Source: Amoebophrya sp. A120
Lineage: Eukaryota > Sar > Dinophyceae > Syndiniales > Amoebophryaceae
Assembly: GCA_905178155.1 (NCBI GenBank)
Contig: CAJINV010000001.1
Span: forward strand, 1,166,606 to 1,230,605
Direction: 5' to 3'
DNA: 64,000 nucleotides
The notes beneath the pieces were generated by a model, which searched no databases, was not told where the DNA came from, and worked only from the letters and a program-made list of their open reading frames with translations. This document shows positions 1 to 12,838 of this stretch, piece after piece (positions within the stretch are counted from its first letter, which is position 1; the number at the start of each line of letters is the position of its first letter). The position numbers and the translations under genes were made by a program.

Positions 1-64
1 TCTTCGTCCTGCATCGAGTTCGAGATGAATCCTCACACAACGCACGAAAGAACTGAAATTCTAG

Positions 65-1667
65 GGCGCGGCGCAGCAGCCCGGCGGCAAGGCAGCAGAC
101 GCGTTTGGCGCGAAGCGGCCCGCTGGTCCGCAACAGGACACAGCCGCGAATGCGGCGAAGCGGGCGAAGCTGGACAACCGCGTCTTCAACATGGACTGGT
201 GCGCACGGTTTCTCGAGAAGCTGCCGGGCCACAAGAAAACCTGGCACGCACAGGGGGTGGGGCGGCAGATCCTGGGCTCCACGCAGGACCAGTATCTTGG
301 AGTGGATGAACTCCACCCCAACGAAGTGCAATTAATTCTCCAGTTTATCTTTCAGGTATAAAGAGTACTATAAAGTAGTAGTAGCACCCCGTTGCGACTG
401 CGAGGAGTGCGTCTGCTTCATCTAGTGTTGTGATGTTTATTTTTCATGCTGATACTATTTCAGAGGACAACTTCTAGCTACTAGTAGCCAACACTTCTTC
501 TCGTCCCACTACTCCAAAGTCACGGCAACAGAAGCAAGTCAGCGTTTACCTGCCAGGAATACGTGGAGGTCCGTGCGGACTCCTGAGAATGCAACCTGAA
601 AATCTTCACGAACCTTATTGAACAGGTGGAGGAACACATCCGTGCAAGCGAGGAAGCGGCCTTGGAGAGCTCCGCCATCCCGCTCCACTTCAACACGGTG
701 CGGCACGTGAAGGCGGAGCGGTTGCTGGAAAAGTACTACGAGGATTTCCCGTTTCAGTGCATGACGTCCGGTCGCCGGTTCCAGACCCGGGCGACGCTGG
801 CGCTTTTTCTGGACCAGCACTACAAGAACAATCTGAAACGACGGAAAATGATGCAGCGAGATCCGACAAAGATCACCGAGGAAAAGACCTACCGAGGTAT
901 AGGGGATGAAGCGGTTTTGATTAAGATTTCTCGACGTGAGAAGAAGTGTCTGATATGTAGATGCATCAAATGTTGTAAATGTAAAAAAACGTCGACCTGC
1001 ACCTGGTTACGCTACATGTACAGTCCTTTTCATGTTGGCGAAATTCGGAGGCAAGCGCAAGAACTGAATGCGATGTAGATGTACTAAATGACTTTAATAC
1101 AACTCCGCAGGCTGGGAGAATACAGTGCAGGACATTATGGGTGTGCGAGACCTGAAACTAGGCTCGCTGTGGCAGCAGGACAAAAAGGTAGAGGAGCACC
1201 GGGAAGAGCAGGAGGCCGAGGAAGAGCAAAGCAACGCGGACGACACCGCTATGGAAAATATTGCGCCCTACTCGGAAGGCCAACCCTGTTGCCCGGTCTG
1301 CGGCGAGCTCTTCAGCAAGGTTCGACGCTTGTAGACGATTTTTTTGCATTATACACAGATACTGCTTGTTTTTATGCGAGAAATGGACTTTTTATTACGT
1401 GTGTCTGTTTGTACGGGGGGGGACAAGTTTATTTTCATTTGGATAGTTGTAGTTCTTGCGACCATTTGTCTATCACTATCACAATGGAACAAACTTTTCA
1501 ACTACCAGGTGTTCTTCAACGGTGACTGGTGGGTAACCGGGGTAACAGTAATGGACGTGATAAACATGGCCCCCCTTCGGTACGATACCTCCTCCAGTGG
1601 CCGCCGGCTTCACGAGAACGCGCTGATTTACCACAAAGGGTGCCTGCCGGATTCCATTCAGATGTGA
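65..1667 (+). CDS. PCF11-like pre-mRNA cleavage/polyadenylation factor, C-terminal part
   Basis: PCF11 links RNA polymerase II to 3'-end cleavage and termination. Visible exons are about 65-355, about 588-896, 1111-1319 and 1509-1667, with GT-AG introns between them. Exon 2 carries a degenerate finger region (FPFQCMTSGRRFQTRATL, then LDQHYKNN) resembling the first PCF11 zinc finger, with its second Cys replaced. Exon 3 ends in CPVCGELFSK and exon 4 continues FFNGDWWVTGV and ENALIYHKGCL, which matches the second PCF11 finger (CPxC ... W ... YHxxC). Exon 3 is rich in Glu. The gene starts left of the window, so the CTD-binding N-terminus is not seen. The exon 1/exon 2 junction does not close neatly, and a TGA at 584-586 lies just before exon 2. 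No introner element interrupts it. The family call rests on the two fingers only. Confidence 0.6.
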
Positions 1668-2849
1668 TGACGGGCGAAGGCCGGATGCGAGGACATGGGG
1701 GGAAAGAGGGAGCAGCAGACCAAAGTGTCAGCAATTTCTGCTCCACTTTACTTCCCAGAAATGTCAGGCCGGCCGCACTTGTGTTGAGTGGAACAGGAGT
1801 AACAAGAAGATCCCAGCGACAAAAGTCACACTTGTGAATCAACAAAGTAACGACGACGACAATAAGGTAAAGCGACTAGTAAAAGTGAGTACAATAATCA
1901 CAAAAGCGGACGACGATGTCCTTTATCGGGAGGAATCTACCCACGACGTCGGATAGAAGTTGTGAATCTGCTGTTCACAACAAGACTTGGACGAAATTAC
2001 AATCTACGGATGTGCATTCTTGACCGATGGTTCTGGAAGATTGATAGTTTCTTGACAGCGGCGCGCGCCGCAGCATCGATCTTGCAACCGCACACTTACA
2101 GTGTAATTCTTGTGTGTGCTGTACACGACTTACAGTGTGATTCTTGTGTATGACGTCCAAGAGATCTAGATTCTAATTGCAGGGCGAAAGCATAAGCAAG
2201 GATCAAACAGCTCGATAGATTCATTGGTCTTGAGATGATCAGCCACCTCTTTGACTTTTCTTTCGTGGATGATTGGCTCCATTTTACCGATCCTTATCTT
2301 TTGCTTTTCGGATTTGCTTTCACACAGGGATGATTTTGAGGAAATTCTTTCCGATCTCTTTTGTTTTAATTATCATTTTTTTGAACCGCAATAGACGATT
2401 GCAAGGTTTGTCTTTCCTGCATGTTCTTAACTTCTTGTTTGATGCCATATTTCTTCATCGGCTACAACTCTTCGGAATGTCAACATACCTAACGAAACGA
2501 GCGCATCGACTAAGTACGTGCCGTGCAGCTTTTGCGCCTTATGCATCTTACTGATCTCTATTACGCTCGTCTATACCATTGCAACATAAAAATGAATAAG
2601 TATTCTGCTGAGGGGGCTACAACTGAGCATAAGGTGATTTTTTGACGACACTCCGGCGTTGATTCACTCGCGCAAATCAGACCTCCGCCTTTCAGAGTGC
2701 ATCTCTTGGAACACGGTCCACACAAAGACACCCACCGGGACCACGGGACATTTTTTGAAAATTAGGTGCTTTTTTCGTGCGTGTGCACCAGAAGGTTTTA
2801 TTGCCTGTCGGCAGCTCCGTACCCCTACAACGTCACCAGCGGACGAAGG
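1668..2849. other. Spacer; small tandem duplication
   Basis: No coding frame is convincing. A short imperfect tandem duplication built on CTTACAGTGTAATTCTTG lies at about 2095-2151. The stretch just before 2850 probably holds the 5' untranslated region of the next gene. Confidence 0.4.
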
Positions 2850-5800
2850 ATGATGCGCCAGCGAGGAATCGGGGCGGGCAACGCGACGACCGGCGAAGTA
2901 GAGCACGTAAGGCTCCCACACGTGACGAAGCGCAATGCGGTCCTTTCTCGTTTCCCGGTGAAAAAGGTCGTAACTACATTATGCTTTGGCATTGCGGCAT
3001 GTCGTGCCAGTAGCGTGTGGCAGCCGGCGGGGCTCGCGCCGACCGCTACCCAGGGATTGTTACGAACCGTGAGCTCCGCAAGGTTTTTCGGGGCATTTCC
3101 CAAAAGTACTAGAGCGCGAAGTAGAGCAGCAGAACCTTCTTCACGACCGGCCGGCAACGTGTCGGTCGCATCTGGTTTGGAAAGAGGAAGCACCGGAGCA
3201 GCGCGCGGCTCTACTTCCGCTGCGGAGAGCTTCCGAAATTTTGCGCACGAGGGAAGATTCCAGAACGAAGAGGACGCTGACACTGTCGCGTATCAACACA
3301 AAGAAGATCACATCCCTCCTCCGATGCCTCCTGCAGAAGTGCAGCACACGGCCGCATGGCCGACTGACGCCGGCGGGCTCGCCAAACCTAGTGGACCACC
3401 TGGAGGTGGAGGACACCTCCAGGGGACGCCGTCCTCGCGCAACATAATATTGAACGGTGTCGGAGCAAAGAAAAACACACAGGTGCCGCGCGAGCGTGTC
3501 TGCGAGCGGCAATGGTTTTTGCAGGCAGAGAACGAGGAATGGTCGCCCATCCACGTGTACGCTGCCTTGGGCAGTACACAGGTGCTGCTGGTCCTGTTGG
3601 AGCAGCTTGGATTTTCGCGCGACTGGTTATCGGCCGATGAGGAACTACGAGACCACCTCCACATAAAAGCGACCCTTCCTGCTGGTGACCACGACGAGGC
3701 AAGAACATCATTTTGGTCCTCGCGTAGAAAAGCAGAAACGGCGAAAATTGACGTAAACCTGCCGCAGCGCCTAGTCGACGCCGTCAACGCGCCCACGCGG
3801 TTTGGGGGCCGTCCGACGCCGCTTGTGCTCGCGGCGGAGCAGGGACACGCCGCGGTGGTGCGGCTTCTCCTCGCGGCCGGCGCCGACCCCGGACTCACCG
3901 TGTGGGCCGCGGTGGAGCGGGCGCGCGAATCGGACAATAAATCTTCCGCATATTCGCTTCTGCGAAACCTGCACGCAACCTGGCGGGGGAGCGGGGCGGA
4001 AAAGGAAGCTCCTGGGCGGGCCTCGTTTGCAGAGGAGGACGTGAGAAGGACACAGCCGTCATGCGTTATCTCTTCAAGTCGCACCTTCAGCGCGACCGAC
4101 GGGGCGGCTGGGGGAGGGCAGGCTGCCGCTTCAAGGGACTACTACACCGGGCCTACTTTCGCGAAGCCAGACTTTTGTAGCGCAGGTCCTGCCGCAGGAC
4201 CTCCGACTAGAAGTCATCATCTTCGGCCGCTTTACAAGACGAGTGCTAGAAGAAGTAGAGGGAAGCAGCAGGCCACAAGAACTCCCTCCAGGATGGTGCC
4301 ACAAAATTCGTCTTCCGCACAACTAAAGATCAGTGGAGATGGAAAGGAAATCCATGCAAAAGCCGTTCCTGGCGCCGAACCAGACGACGGTGCTAAGCCA
4401 CTCTTCAAAACTGCTGGTGTATCAATATCCGCACCGGTTGGAGGGACAACTCCGGAGCACCAGGTGGGGTCGCCCGCAACCACGGCCTCGACGTGCTTCC
4501 CCTCGCCCATCGGCTATGCATTGCAAAAGTATCGTACTCGTATAAACGCATTGCAAATTTCCTCAGCATGAGAAATAAAATTTGTCATGCGGCTTTACCT
4601 TACGAAAATTTTTTTTTTTTTGTAATGCATGACTGCAATCACTACGAGTGCGATACTTTTGCACAGGATATCGGCGGGTCGCCGGCAACTAGTCCGTCTA
4701 CCGCGTTGCCTTCGCCCTGTTGCTCCCCCTCAACGGTTGCGCGCGGAACACCCGGTGCAGCAGCAGTAGATCTTCACGAAGGCCTGGACGCGTTGCACCT
4801 GCCGGCGGCCGCAAACGACTTTTCCGACGACGCTCCGTTCTCGTTCTCCCAAGGCGAGGGTAATATCGAAGATGATCCGTCAAATAATACCGACGTCACC
4901 TTCGGGTTGCGCCTGTCTTCGGAGCCACCGCACGTGTTTCTCCCCTCGCACCACCGGCGCGCCGCCCAGGAGCGAGCGGCCGCTCTGGCCGCGGCGACGA
5001 GGCACGAGGGGAAGAACCCAGCACCAGCACGGGCCGCGACGGCGCAGAGTGTGTTTGAGTCTTGTGCAGGGACCTCCTACGATTCGGCCGACAGTGGGGC
5101 TTCTGGAAGCTGTAGAATAAGCACCAGTGCAGCCGCAGCAGTCCTCCCCGACGTCTTGCCGACTACATCATGTGCGCAGCCTCCATGCCGCGACGTAGTC
5201 ACCAGTGCCAGCGGCCTCGCGACCTCCGTGCAAAAGAAATCCGACGAGGATCGGGGTAGTACAACTTGTAAGACCCATCAGGAACCACAACAACAAACTC
5301 CTAGCGGCGGGGATCATGATCTTCCTGCGGGATTGATGTCCCTGCGTCTGAGCGAGGACTCCTGCTCTCAAGAAGGCTGTGAGGTGCACGTGGATTGGGT
5401 AAGCGAGGCGGAGTACTACTGCGGCCCGTGGCGGAATGTGGTCGTTGTGGATGAGAAAAGAAACGAGTCGGTGCTGGAGGTGGGCGGCTGCATTGAGGAC
5501 ATGGTGGAGGTTTTTACTCCTCCGCCAGGCCCAAGACCTGCACAGTCGACAGCAAATCTCAAATCCGCAAAGAACTACACGCAGTCTATAACAACCGCGG
5601 ATCATGTCGGGTGCGACAACCACGTGCCTAACCGGTGGTTTCGACGCCAGACCTTGTGCCCTGTTCCGCGCGTCACGCCGCTCTATGTGGCGGTCGAGGG
5701 CGGCCACTTGGAGGTCGTAAAAGTGCTCCTTGACGCGCATGTAAAACATAAGAACGAACAAGCAGAGAGGCAAGAAGACACTGGAGATATGATCATGTTG

Positions 5801-6238
5801 GAAAATCAAGACGACTGGGAGGAGGAGAGCTTTCTGGAGGTTACTGATTCATTCGGGCGCACTGCGCTGTACCGTGCCGCGGAACAGAATTCCGCGGAGC
5901 TGGTGCGACTGCTGATAGCCGCCGGTGCGGACCCGGACCACCCGAACCACGAGCTCCAGAGCGCACTGGAGGTTGCGGGAGAGGCCGGCAACGTGGAGGT
6001 GGTGCGCTTGCTGGTGCACGAGGGGGAGACGTTTCAGTGCACGCTCGAGTTCGCGGACCAGTCCCTCCACCTGTTCTCGCAGACAGAACACAAGTTTCGC
6101 GTGCTTGTGAGTGAGCAGCCCGCGGACGCCGAGCTGCTGGATGCCACAATCGATTTCTGTTACGTGTGCCAGAAAGAGATGCCCGAGTGCGCGCGCTTCC
6201 TGCAGGAGGAACGCTGGCCGTTAGTAGATGTGCTCTAG
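2850..6238 (+). CDS. Ankyrin-repeat protein with N-terminal targeting region
   Basis: Two long exons (2850-4514 and 4676-6238) are separated by introner element IE1. Excision joins PSPIG to GSPATS in frame. The start is the first of two adjacent ATGs; about 25 residues later comes a hydrophobic stretch (VVTTLCFGIAACRASSVW) that could be a signal or organelle-targeting segment. One ankyrin repeat lies in the first half (RPTPLVLAAEQGHAAVVRLL) and at least three in the C-terminal quarter (TPLYVAVEGGHLEVVKVLL, RTALYRAAEQNSAELVRLLI, a third ending NVEVVRLLVHEG). Between them are several hundred low-complexity Ser/Ala/Pro-rich residues with no visible domain. Ankyrin repeats bind proteins; the partner is unknown. 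No enzyme motif is seen. Confidence 0.8.
4515..4670. mobile_element. Introner element IE1 (family 4)
   Basis: Termini TATGCATTGCAAAAGTATCG and CGATACTTTTGCACAGGATA are an imperfect inverted repeat. Perfect 5-bp duplication TCGGC at 4510-4514 and 4671-4675. Removing the element plus one copy joins PSPIG to GSPATS. An internal poly-T run lies near 4610. Confidence 0.9.
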
Positions 6239-7426
6239 AAACAAACTTCAAGTCGTAAACTTAAAAACATATTAGCGGGCTTGTTCGAGCGGGTGGTGCA
6301 AGTTTTAGTGAGCTTTCGCTTTTTCGCTGAAGATAACTTTCTCAAATGCGCCGGCTGCTGACAGTTCGCTACAGGGTCCGCGACTCGCAGCTACGAGGCG
6401 CACGACGTTTTTTTGGCGCACAATGTTTGTTCGGCGACGTTTTTTTGGTGCGTTCTTCCTTGCATCGGTTCAGCACCATCTTGTGCATTTCAATCACTTC
6501 AACACGACTTCCGTGCATTTCCAGAGATGAAACAGAACCTCCCTTAGGCAAAAATCAAATGGACATTTGATGACCGATGAGCCATGTCTACGCAAATAAA
6601 ACCTAAAGAATCAGACTCACAGTATCCTTTCATGTAAAAAAAATTCCGATGCTTGCACAAACTATCTAATGAAGCCAATCTATTTGCTTGAAGGCTCCTT
6701 GCACTTGCAGGAGCCTCGTGCTGGCAAATTTAGTTCGTTGCCCCGTTTGGGCTCCAAGTATGTAAGAGGCCTTCGCACCTGTCTCAGCGAGTTTTTCTGC
6801 AACAAACTTTTGAAAACAAGCATCCACCTTTGTTTCATGACCCACCTTAAGCTATTCATACACTGCACATCACGTGTCTGCCGTGAGGGAGGGTCATGGT
6901 CATCTAGGGTTTGGATCATCGCCGGAAAAAGAAAACGAAACGAGCACGCCGCGTATGCGGCTAGTATCATTTCTTGCAAAATTTATAAGATGTGCATGAT
7001 CAAACATACATTACCGAGGTGTGAAATAATGTACAACCATTGGACTCGTCTTCTCTTACCCCTCGGCCGGGCATATTTTCGGCTGAAGAGCTGCTCGCTT
7101 TTAGTTCAATTAGGTGTTCTTCCATGGTGTTTTTACGCCGTTGCTATGTGTTGAAAAATTATCTGTGCGCTTGCTTATGGATTCGCACTACGACGAATGC
7201 TTTCGAGCGTGTGGCTAGTGCTGTCAGCATCAAGATGCTTCTCTTCCAGCCATGGATTCCGTTGCAGCTTCATCGTGTTTTATTGGACACCGGAAGTAAA
7301 CGTCTTATTTCTATTTGAAAAAGTATCTGTATCACTAGAAGTCGGTGATTATGCAATGTACAGAAATAAATAGAAAGCACCAGTACAACCGCCCGATTTG
7401 TTCTGCCCTGAGGTAATTCCAAGAAG
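6239..7426. other. Spacer; nothing coding recognised
   Basis: Short frames here have no family features or sensible codon use. A local duplication of CGACGTTTTTTTGG occurs at about 6399-6451. Confidence 0.4.
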
Positions 7427-9663
7427 ATGGCTGCTGCCCTTGCGGGCGCCCTTGATTACGGCCGCTTAACTCCACCGCCGGGCTGTCGCGTGGTGCTGGC
7501 GTTGTGCGTGGCGTTTTTTATCCTGCCCACTGGAGAAATCCTGGCCTGCTCACCCGCAAATGTTTTCGACCGGTGGTGGCTCTGGACCCTTTGCACCACC
7601 ACCTACGTGCACCACGTACGATAGTGTTTTTTTGTCTGGAGGAGGTTATTGTAGAGCTAGACAGAAACGAGCCATCTCACCTTGTGTGAACATGGTTTGT
7701 TGGGGAATGGGCATTGATAGTGATCATGCTCAATCCATAAACAGAGTTACACCAATCGTCTTGCACATGCGTTACTTTATCTAGTTTGATTTTTGAAAAT
7801 CCAATCCCCCCACAGGAGTTGTTTTCGCTGGCGGGGGGCTTGCTGCTTGGCTGGCGGCGGTTTGTGCGCGCGGAAAACGAGCATGGGACTGTCGGGTTTC
7901 TGCTCTGGCTCCTCTTCGTCTCCGCCGTAATCCACGTCGTGTACGTGATTGCCTGCCACTTGGTGTTCGAGTATTTCGACCCACGACTTGCCGGGGAACC
8001 CGTGCTATGTATTGCAAAAGTATCGTTATCGTAGTACTGGCAGAAATTTTTGTCGCAATACAATTTGATGAGACCAGGAGGAAAATTACAAGTGCAATTT
8101 GTAATGCTGCTTCAGCAAAAAAAGAAGATTTGTCGCGCAGATTGCAACTAGTGCGAGTAGGAATACGATACTTGTTTTGCAATGCATACGTGCACGGGTT
8201 GTGGCCGCTCGTGTGTCTGCTCTTCACCTACGATGCGAAGCTTGACCCGTTCGGCGAGGTATCATGTATGAAATTTTTGCGCACCAGGCAGCTACATCTT
8301 CAAAAGTTGCACCACGTGTAGCATATTTCTTCAAGAACTTCTTTGCTCTGATGAAGCAAAGGCGGGCCGCACAGTGCAACGACTGCGCCAGCTGGGAGGT
8401 AGGGAGATATGTCGATGCTGTGTAGTACTATCATCTGTGCAGGAACTTATTCATCTCGGCAACAAGAAATGCCAGTGCCAGCGATCGAAACGACAACGCT
8501 TCATACCTCAGGTCCTGCTCTGGCCGCTCCCTCTCACGGTGTACACGCGCACAGTGCCGCTACTGGCGTTGTTTGGTGCGTGGCTGGTGCACTTCGACGC
8601 CCACCTGGATTCCATCGTGGCCATGTTGGTGGCGCTGGCGCTTCCGTTCGAACTGCAGCTGTCGGACGCCGCGCACGATGCCATTGAAGCGGTTCTGGAG
8701 CGCCACGAAAGTGTCCGCGCGGTGCAGTACCTGAAGGGTATGGAGGGGTTTTGCACCCGCAACGCGGGCTTCAAGGCGCTCGGCACCAGCGGCGCCCCCG
8801 TATCCAGTGCAAATATGTCTGGGTGGTCTAGAAGGTTGATGCAACTTGTGATGCTGTGTTTGGATTCTAAAAAAATCTGTACTGCATGACCAGCAAGAGG
8901 TGCGCAGTTTGTGCTACGCGCAGAGGGCATTTCTGATGCGGAATAGGCAACAGGAAGCCGTCTAAAAGGCTGTCATGCTAGGTCATGCATTACAGGCATC
9001 ATGGCTCGTGCGAAATATGCATGATAAACCTGGAAATCTTCCAGACCCAGACATATTTGCAATGCATATCCCGCCACCCAGGCCAACGAGTTTGACTTTG
9101 CCGGCAGCGGCGAACTGGATTTGGAAGCCGGCGCGGGTTTCGACGTGAGTAACGTGCTTGCGGGGGCGGGGAGCAGCAGCAGTAGTAGCTCTAGCACCGG
9201 GGGTCATCTTTTCGGGAACCCAGCCACGCTGTCCTCACCTGGGAAAAGCGCGAGCGGCGTAGTTGCTTCTACGGCCGGAGGAGGTCCTGCTCTAGTAGCG
9301 GGAGCAAGACCAGACGCAGTTGGCGGCAGCATGCTTTATCCCCAGCAAATAGGAGCCGCCTCATCTTCCGGTATTGCAGCTACCAGTTCTACTGCTGCGC
9401 TTTACGCAGTAGACCCGCGGCAGCAGGCGCCAGTCGCCGCGCCGCTCCCGCCGCCGCCCGGGGGCTTCGCGAGCGCGGACTTTCTCGAGAGCGACAGCAC
9501 GACGGCACAGGTGCTGAATACCGACTTTCTCGCTCCCGGGCCAGCGGCGCCGCCACCGAACGTGGACCCATTCCTCGCACAGCACCCAGTGTTCGACGAG
9601 AACATAAACACAAAGGACATATTCGGTGACCTAAGCACCACGGACGATCCGTTTGAATTGTGA
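7427..9663 (+). CDS. Rhomboid-like multi-pass membrane protein
   Basis: Exons 7427-7615, 7816-8258 and 8512-9663 are joined through GT-AG introns and further cut by IE2 and IE3. The spliced protein has about five hydrophobic segments: CRVVLALCVAFFILPTG, LFSLAGGLLLGW, FLLWLLFVSAVIHVVYVIA, LWPLVCLLF and VPLLALFGAWL. The order, with a charged RRFVRAEN loop after the second segment, recalls rhomboid-type pseudoproteases (UBAC2/Derlin/TMEM115 group). I see no GxSG plus His catalytic pair, so an inactive ER or Golgi protein is more likely than a protease. The C-terminal tail of about 200 residues is soluble, Ser/Ala/Pro-rich, with a run of Ser and an acidic end (TTDDPFEL). The family assignment is tentative; the membrane topology is clearer. 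Confidence 0.6.
8006..8188. mobile_element. Introner element IE2 (family 4)
   Basis: Termini TATGTATTGCAAAAGTATCG and CTTGTTTTGCAATGCATA. Perfect duplication CGTGC at 8001-8005 and 8189-8193. Excision joins EPV to HGLWP inside a His codon. Confidence 0.88.
8801..9068. mobile_element. Introner element IE3 (family 1)
   Basis: Carries the family 1 arm GTCTGGGT on the left (mutated after it) and CCAGACCCAGACATATTTGC on the right. Flanks CCCCG/TCCCG differ at one base. Excision joins SGAP to ATQANEF. The interior matches IE33 in the same orientation and IE15 in the opposite one. Confidence 0.85.
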
Positions 9664-10156
9664 AGATGATGAAGCTGTGCTGTTGTTGTGGTACTGACTG
9701 TGGCGCTGGAACAACAGACCGCAGTCAAGCGCAGCGTTGCTATTCGAAGAATGGAAGTTGACCAGAACACGCACGTATCGCGAATGAAAAAAAAAAGATA
9801 GACCACAAATCAACTCATGACTCACTAGCCACTGCAGTTTGCTGCAGTTGAGCCATCTGCCCGTGTTTAGGCGTTTTGCGTCTCGGGCCGCACTGAGCTA
9901 CTTACACAAAGCAGGGCATAATTTTTTTGTGCCACCGCTGTTCGAGGAAGACTTTTGACCTGGCTCTCGTTCACCTCTATTTCTCTTTCGTTCAACGTGC
10001 CGTCGGTTCTGTGGTCTGGTTTGGTCCTTTCGCTTCTTCTTTTGGGCGACGACATGAATGCGCAATTCCGCTTCATAATTTTGATACTTTTTGCATCACT
10101 TTTCCAACGTTGCAGTCTCGAGTCACAGGCAACCGGCTACACGACCCGCAAACGCG
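9664..10156. other. Spacer before the aspartic protease gene
   Basis: No coding frame or element recognised. Confidence 0.4.
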
Positions 10157-12838
10157 ATGGCGCCGCCCGTTCCCCGCCGCTCCCACAGGACGCGCAAGAA
10201 GGGAGCTCTCGTTTGGCTCTCTGCGGCTTGGACTGCTTCGGTGAACCACCAGACGAGCTCTACTGGCGTCGTCGATGCGGCGAAAGTGGGTGCGGGGACA
10301 ATAAAAGCCGGTTCGCAACACCGGCTTTTCTTCGAGGCGTCCACCAATGCCAAGGTGCAGTCCTGGTCCACCCTCGGGGTGATTCACAAAACCGAGTACT
10401 GGGGCACGATCAACGTGGGCACGCCCCCCCAGGAGTTTCAGGTCATTTTCGACACGGGCAGCGGGAACCTGATCCTGCCGGGCTCCAAGTGCGACTCCGC
10501 CCCCTGCGTCCAGCACAAGCGCTACGAACCCAGCCAGTCCAGCTCGGGCGTCGCCGTCGGCAAGGACGGTGTGTCGCTCGCCACCGACCCGTCGCAGTAT
10601 CGAAAGGAGGAAAAATTTAGGTTTACACACGAGATTTACTACTTAGAGCTACAACTGTCAGCACACTGTCGAGACATCGTTCTTTTATGAAAAAGATGCA
10701 GTGGACCGCGCCGTGTACTTGCTCCTGCTCGGGTGGAAGTACTTACGCAGCAAGGGTGGAGCCACGTAGCGATGTAGATATTTAGAAAAGTAGTGCGAGC
10801 AGTGGCCAAAGAACGCACTCTCTGTTGAGACGATCGTATCTATCAATCACAAGCCTCGTTTATTGATGACCGAATCTCGGAACTTCTCTATGATTTCTCC
10901 TCTGCATATTGCAACTGCGGAGTCCACGATTCGGTTTGGAACTGGGGAAATTCATGGGTCTTTCGTCAAGGACCAGATCTGTTTGGGTACATATAGACGT
11001 CGATTTCATATTTCATTTTCAACAGATAAGATATCACGCACGAAGTACTTGATCACGTCGCGCGAGTCTAATTTAGTATGCAGGTTGTGGTGCGAAAGGA
11101 AAAGTAGATATCGAACCATACTTTTTTCAGGTTCGTCCTCCAACGTTTGCACGACTTCAAGCTTCATTTCAACGACCAGCGAAACGGACGAACCCTTCAC
11201 CCAGTGCAGCTTCGACGGCATTATGGGGCTGGGGTTCGCGGACCTCAGCATGGGTGACAGTTTCAACATGATGGATGATTTTGTGCACTCCCGGACGCTG
11301 CCGCGCAACCAGTTCTCCGTCTATTTGTCCGACACCAGCGGGAGGTCGGAAATCTCCTTCGGTGGCTACAAGCCGGAGCAGATGCTGGGCAGCGAAATGT
11401 TCTGGGTGCCCGTCACGCACCAGAGCTACTGGGAAGTTGCCAGTACGGAAATAAAGCCGACTGCTGTTGTTCGGAAGGAGTTTGTATACTTCTAAGGGGC
11501 TACTTCATATGATGCTGACGAAGGACGACGAAAATCTGTACTTGCAAGTGACAAGAATCGATCAGTGGGTACTTCTATATCAAAACTGCTGGAGCAGATA
11601 CAGAAAATGCATGTGGTCCAGGCCTCTATATAGAATCTTGTACCCGAGCGGCTGCAAGTTTTTGTTTTTCCTCCTCCACACTTGTTGACGACATCGCCTT
11701 CAACAATGAGCCGAAGAACCTGTGCGAAAATTGCAAAGTGGCGGTGGACACGGGGACTAGCATGCTGGCGGGGCCGAGCGACGTGATTGCGAGCTTGACG
11801 GAGAAGCTTGGCCTGAAGTCGGACTGCAGCATATTGCAAGGAAAAATCCCCGCTCCCCATACTGAAAAGGTATGTTTCTAAAAATTTGTGATGCTGATTT
11901 GTGGCCACAAATCCTGTCTCTCTTGCAAGAGGGCAAACTCATAGAGACCCCGGCACGATATGCAGGCGATTTGTCATGCTGCAATGCCTAGAGGGCTGAC
12001 GTCTGTCATGCTGGGCCCCTACACCAAAAGGCCCCCCCTTAGGCTTACGATCTGCGCGCAGTGCTTTACTGCAAGACAAATGTGATTTGTGTACTTAAAT
12101 ACAGCAACACATATTTCGTTTTCGTGCTTAAATACAGCGACGCCGGACAATGGCAATGTCGGCGCGGTTGTTTTAGCAACACATATTTCGTTTTCGATAT
12201 GGGGAGGGGGGATTTTTCCTCTCAATACAGCAACCTGAGTGACATGCCCCTGCTGGGCTTCCAGATCGGGGACCGCGTGCTCAACCTCAAGCCCGAAGAC
12301 TACATATCACACGACAAAGTGTTAACGTTGACGGAATTTGTGACGCAATAACGCATCACAAAACGTGCCCAGATTTGTCATGCATAGCATGGACGCTAGG
12401 CAAAATTTGTCATGTATATTTTCAATATATGAAAACCGTTAACGTTAGCACTTTTTGGCTTCATACTACATCGACCAGGGTGACGCGAGCTGCGAGCTTT
12501 CCCTGATGGAGCTCGACGTCCCCCCGCCGAAGGGACCGATTTTTGTGTTCGGCGACCCCTTTTTGCGCCGGTTTCTCACCGTCTACGACAAGGACGGGCC
12601 GCGCGTCGGCTTCGCCGTGGCGCGGCAGGAAGGCGAAAGCTACGCGGACGGGGCCGATCTGATGGGCCGGGTGCGCGGGTGCGCGGGGCCAAGTGGAGCG
12701 GAAAGAATCGTAGCGCCCCGCGGGGAGGTGGAAGTGTTGTTGCAGGAGGAAAATCTGCTGAAGAGGAAGTCCGCGGGCGCCTCGAGCTTGATCTCTGTCT
12801 CGCTGCAGCGCACAAAGCGGAGCAAAAAGGGGCAGTAA
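10157..12838 (+). CDS. Pepsin/cathepsin D-type aspartic protease
   Basis: Family A1 endopeptidase of the secretory or lysosomal route. ATG 10157 gives a basic N-terminus followed by a hydrophobic stretch ([14 protein letters not shown]), a likely signal peptide. The first catalytic Asp is in [17 protein letters not shown], the flap region in [13 protein letters not shown], and the second catalytic Asp in [14 protein letters not shown]. The lobe after this continues [27 protein letters not shown] and [15 protein letters not shown], all standard for the family. The tail is long and basic (ends KRSKKGQ). Coding blocks are about 10157-10618, about 10905-10986, 11132-about 11446, about 11695-11831, 12233-12304 and 12471-12838. 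IE4 and IE5 cut the last part. The junctions near 10618 and 11446 do not fit simple GT-AG splicing in the needed frame and remain unresolved. Confidence 0.92.
11832..12227. mobile_element. Introner element IE4 (family 3, enlarged)
   Basis: Termini TATTGCAAGGAAAAATCCCC and GGATTTTTCCTCTCAATA. Perfect duplication CAGCA at 11827-11831 and 12228-12232. Excision joins SDCS to NLSDMPL. At 396 bp it is the longest element; an internal tandem duplication around TTTCGTTTTCG at about 12080-12200 explains the extra length. Confidence 0.9.
12305..12465. mobile_element. Introner element IE5 (family 10)
   Basis: Termini include TATCACACGACAAAGTGTTA and the matching GTTAGCACTTTTTGGCTTCATA arm, sharing CGTTAACG. 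Perfect duplication CTACA at 12300-12304 and 12466-12470. Excision joins LKPEDY to IDQGDA. The interior holds TTTGTCATGC words. Confidence 0.85.

Noticed and set aside
3308-4084. Minus-strand frames opposite the first ankyrin gene
   Set aside because: Mirror of a GC-rich coding exon with Ser/Arg-rich nonsense composition.
6669-7154. 161-residue open frame in a spacer
   Set aside because: AT-rich codons, no domain, no start context, unlike the GC-rich genes around it.
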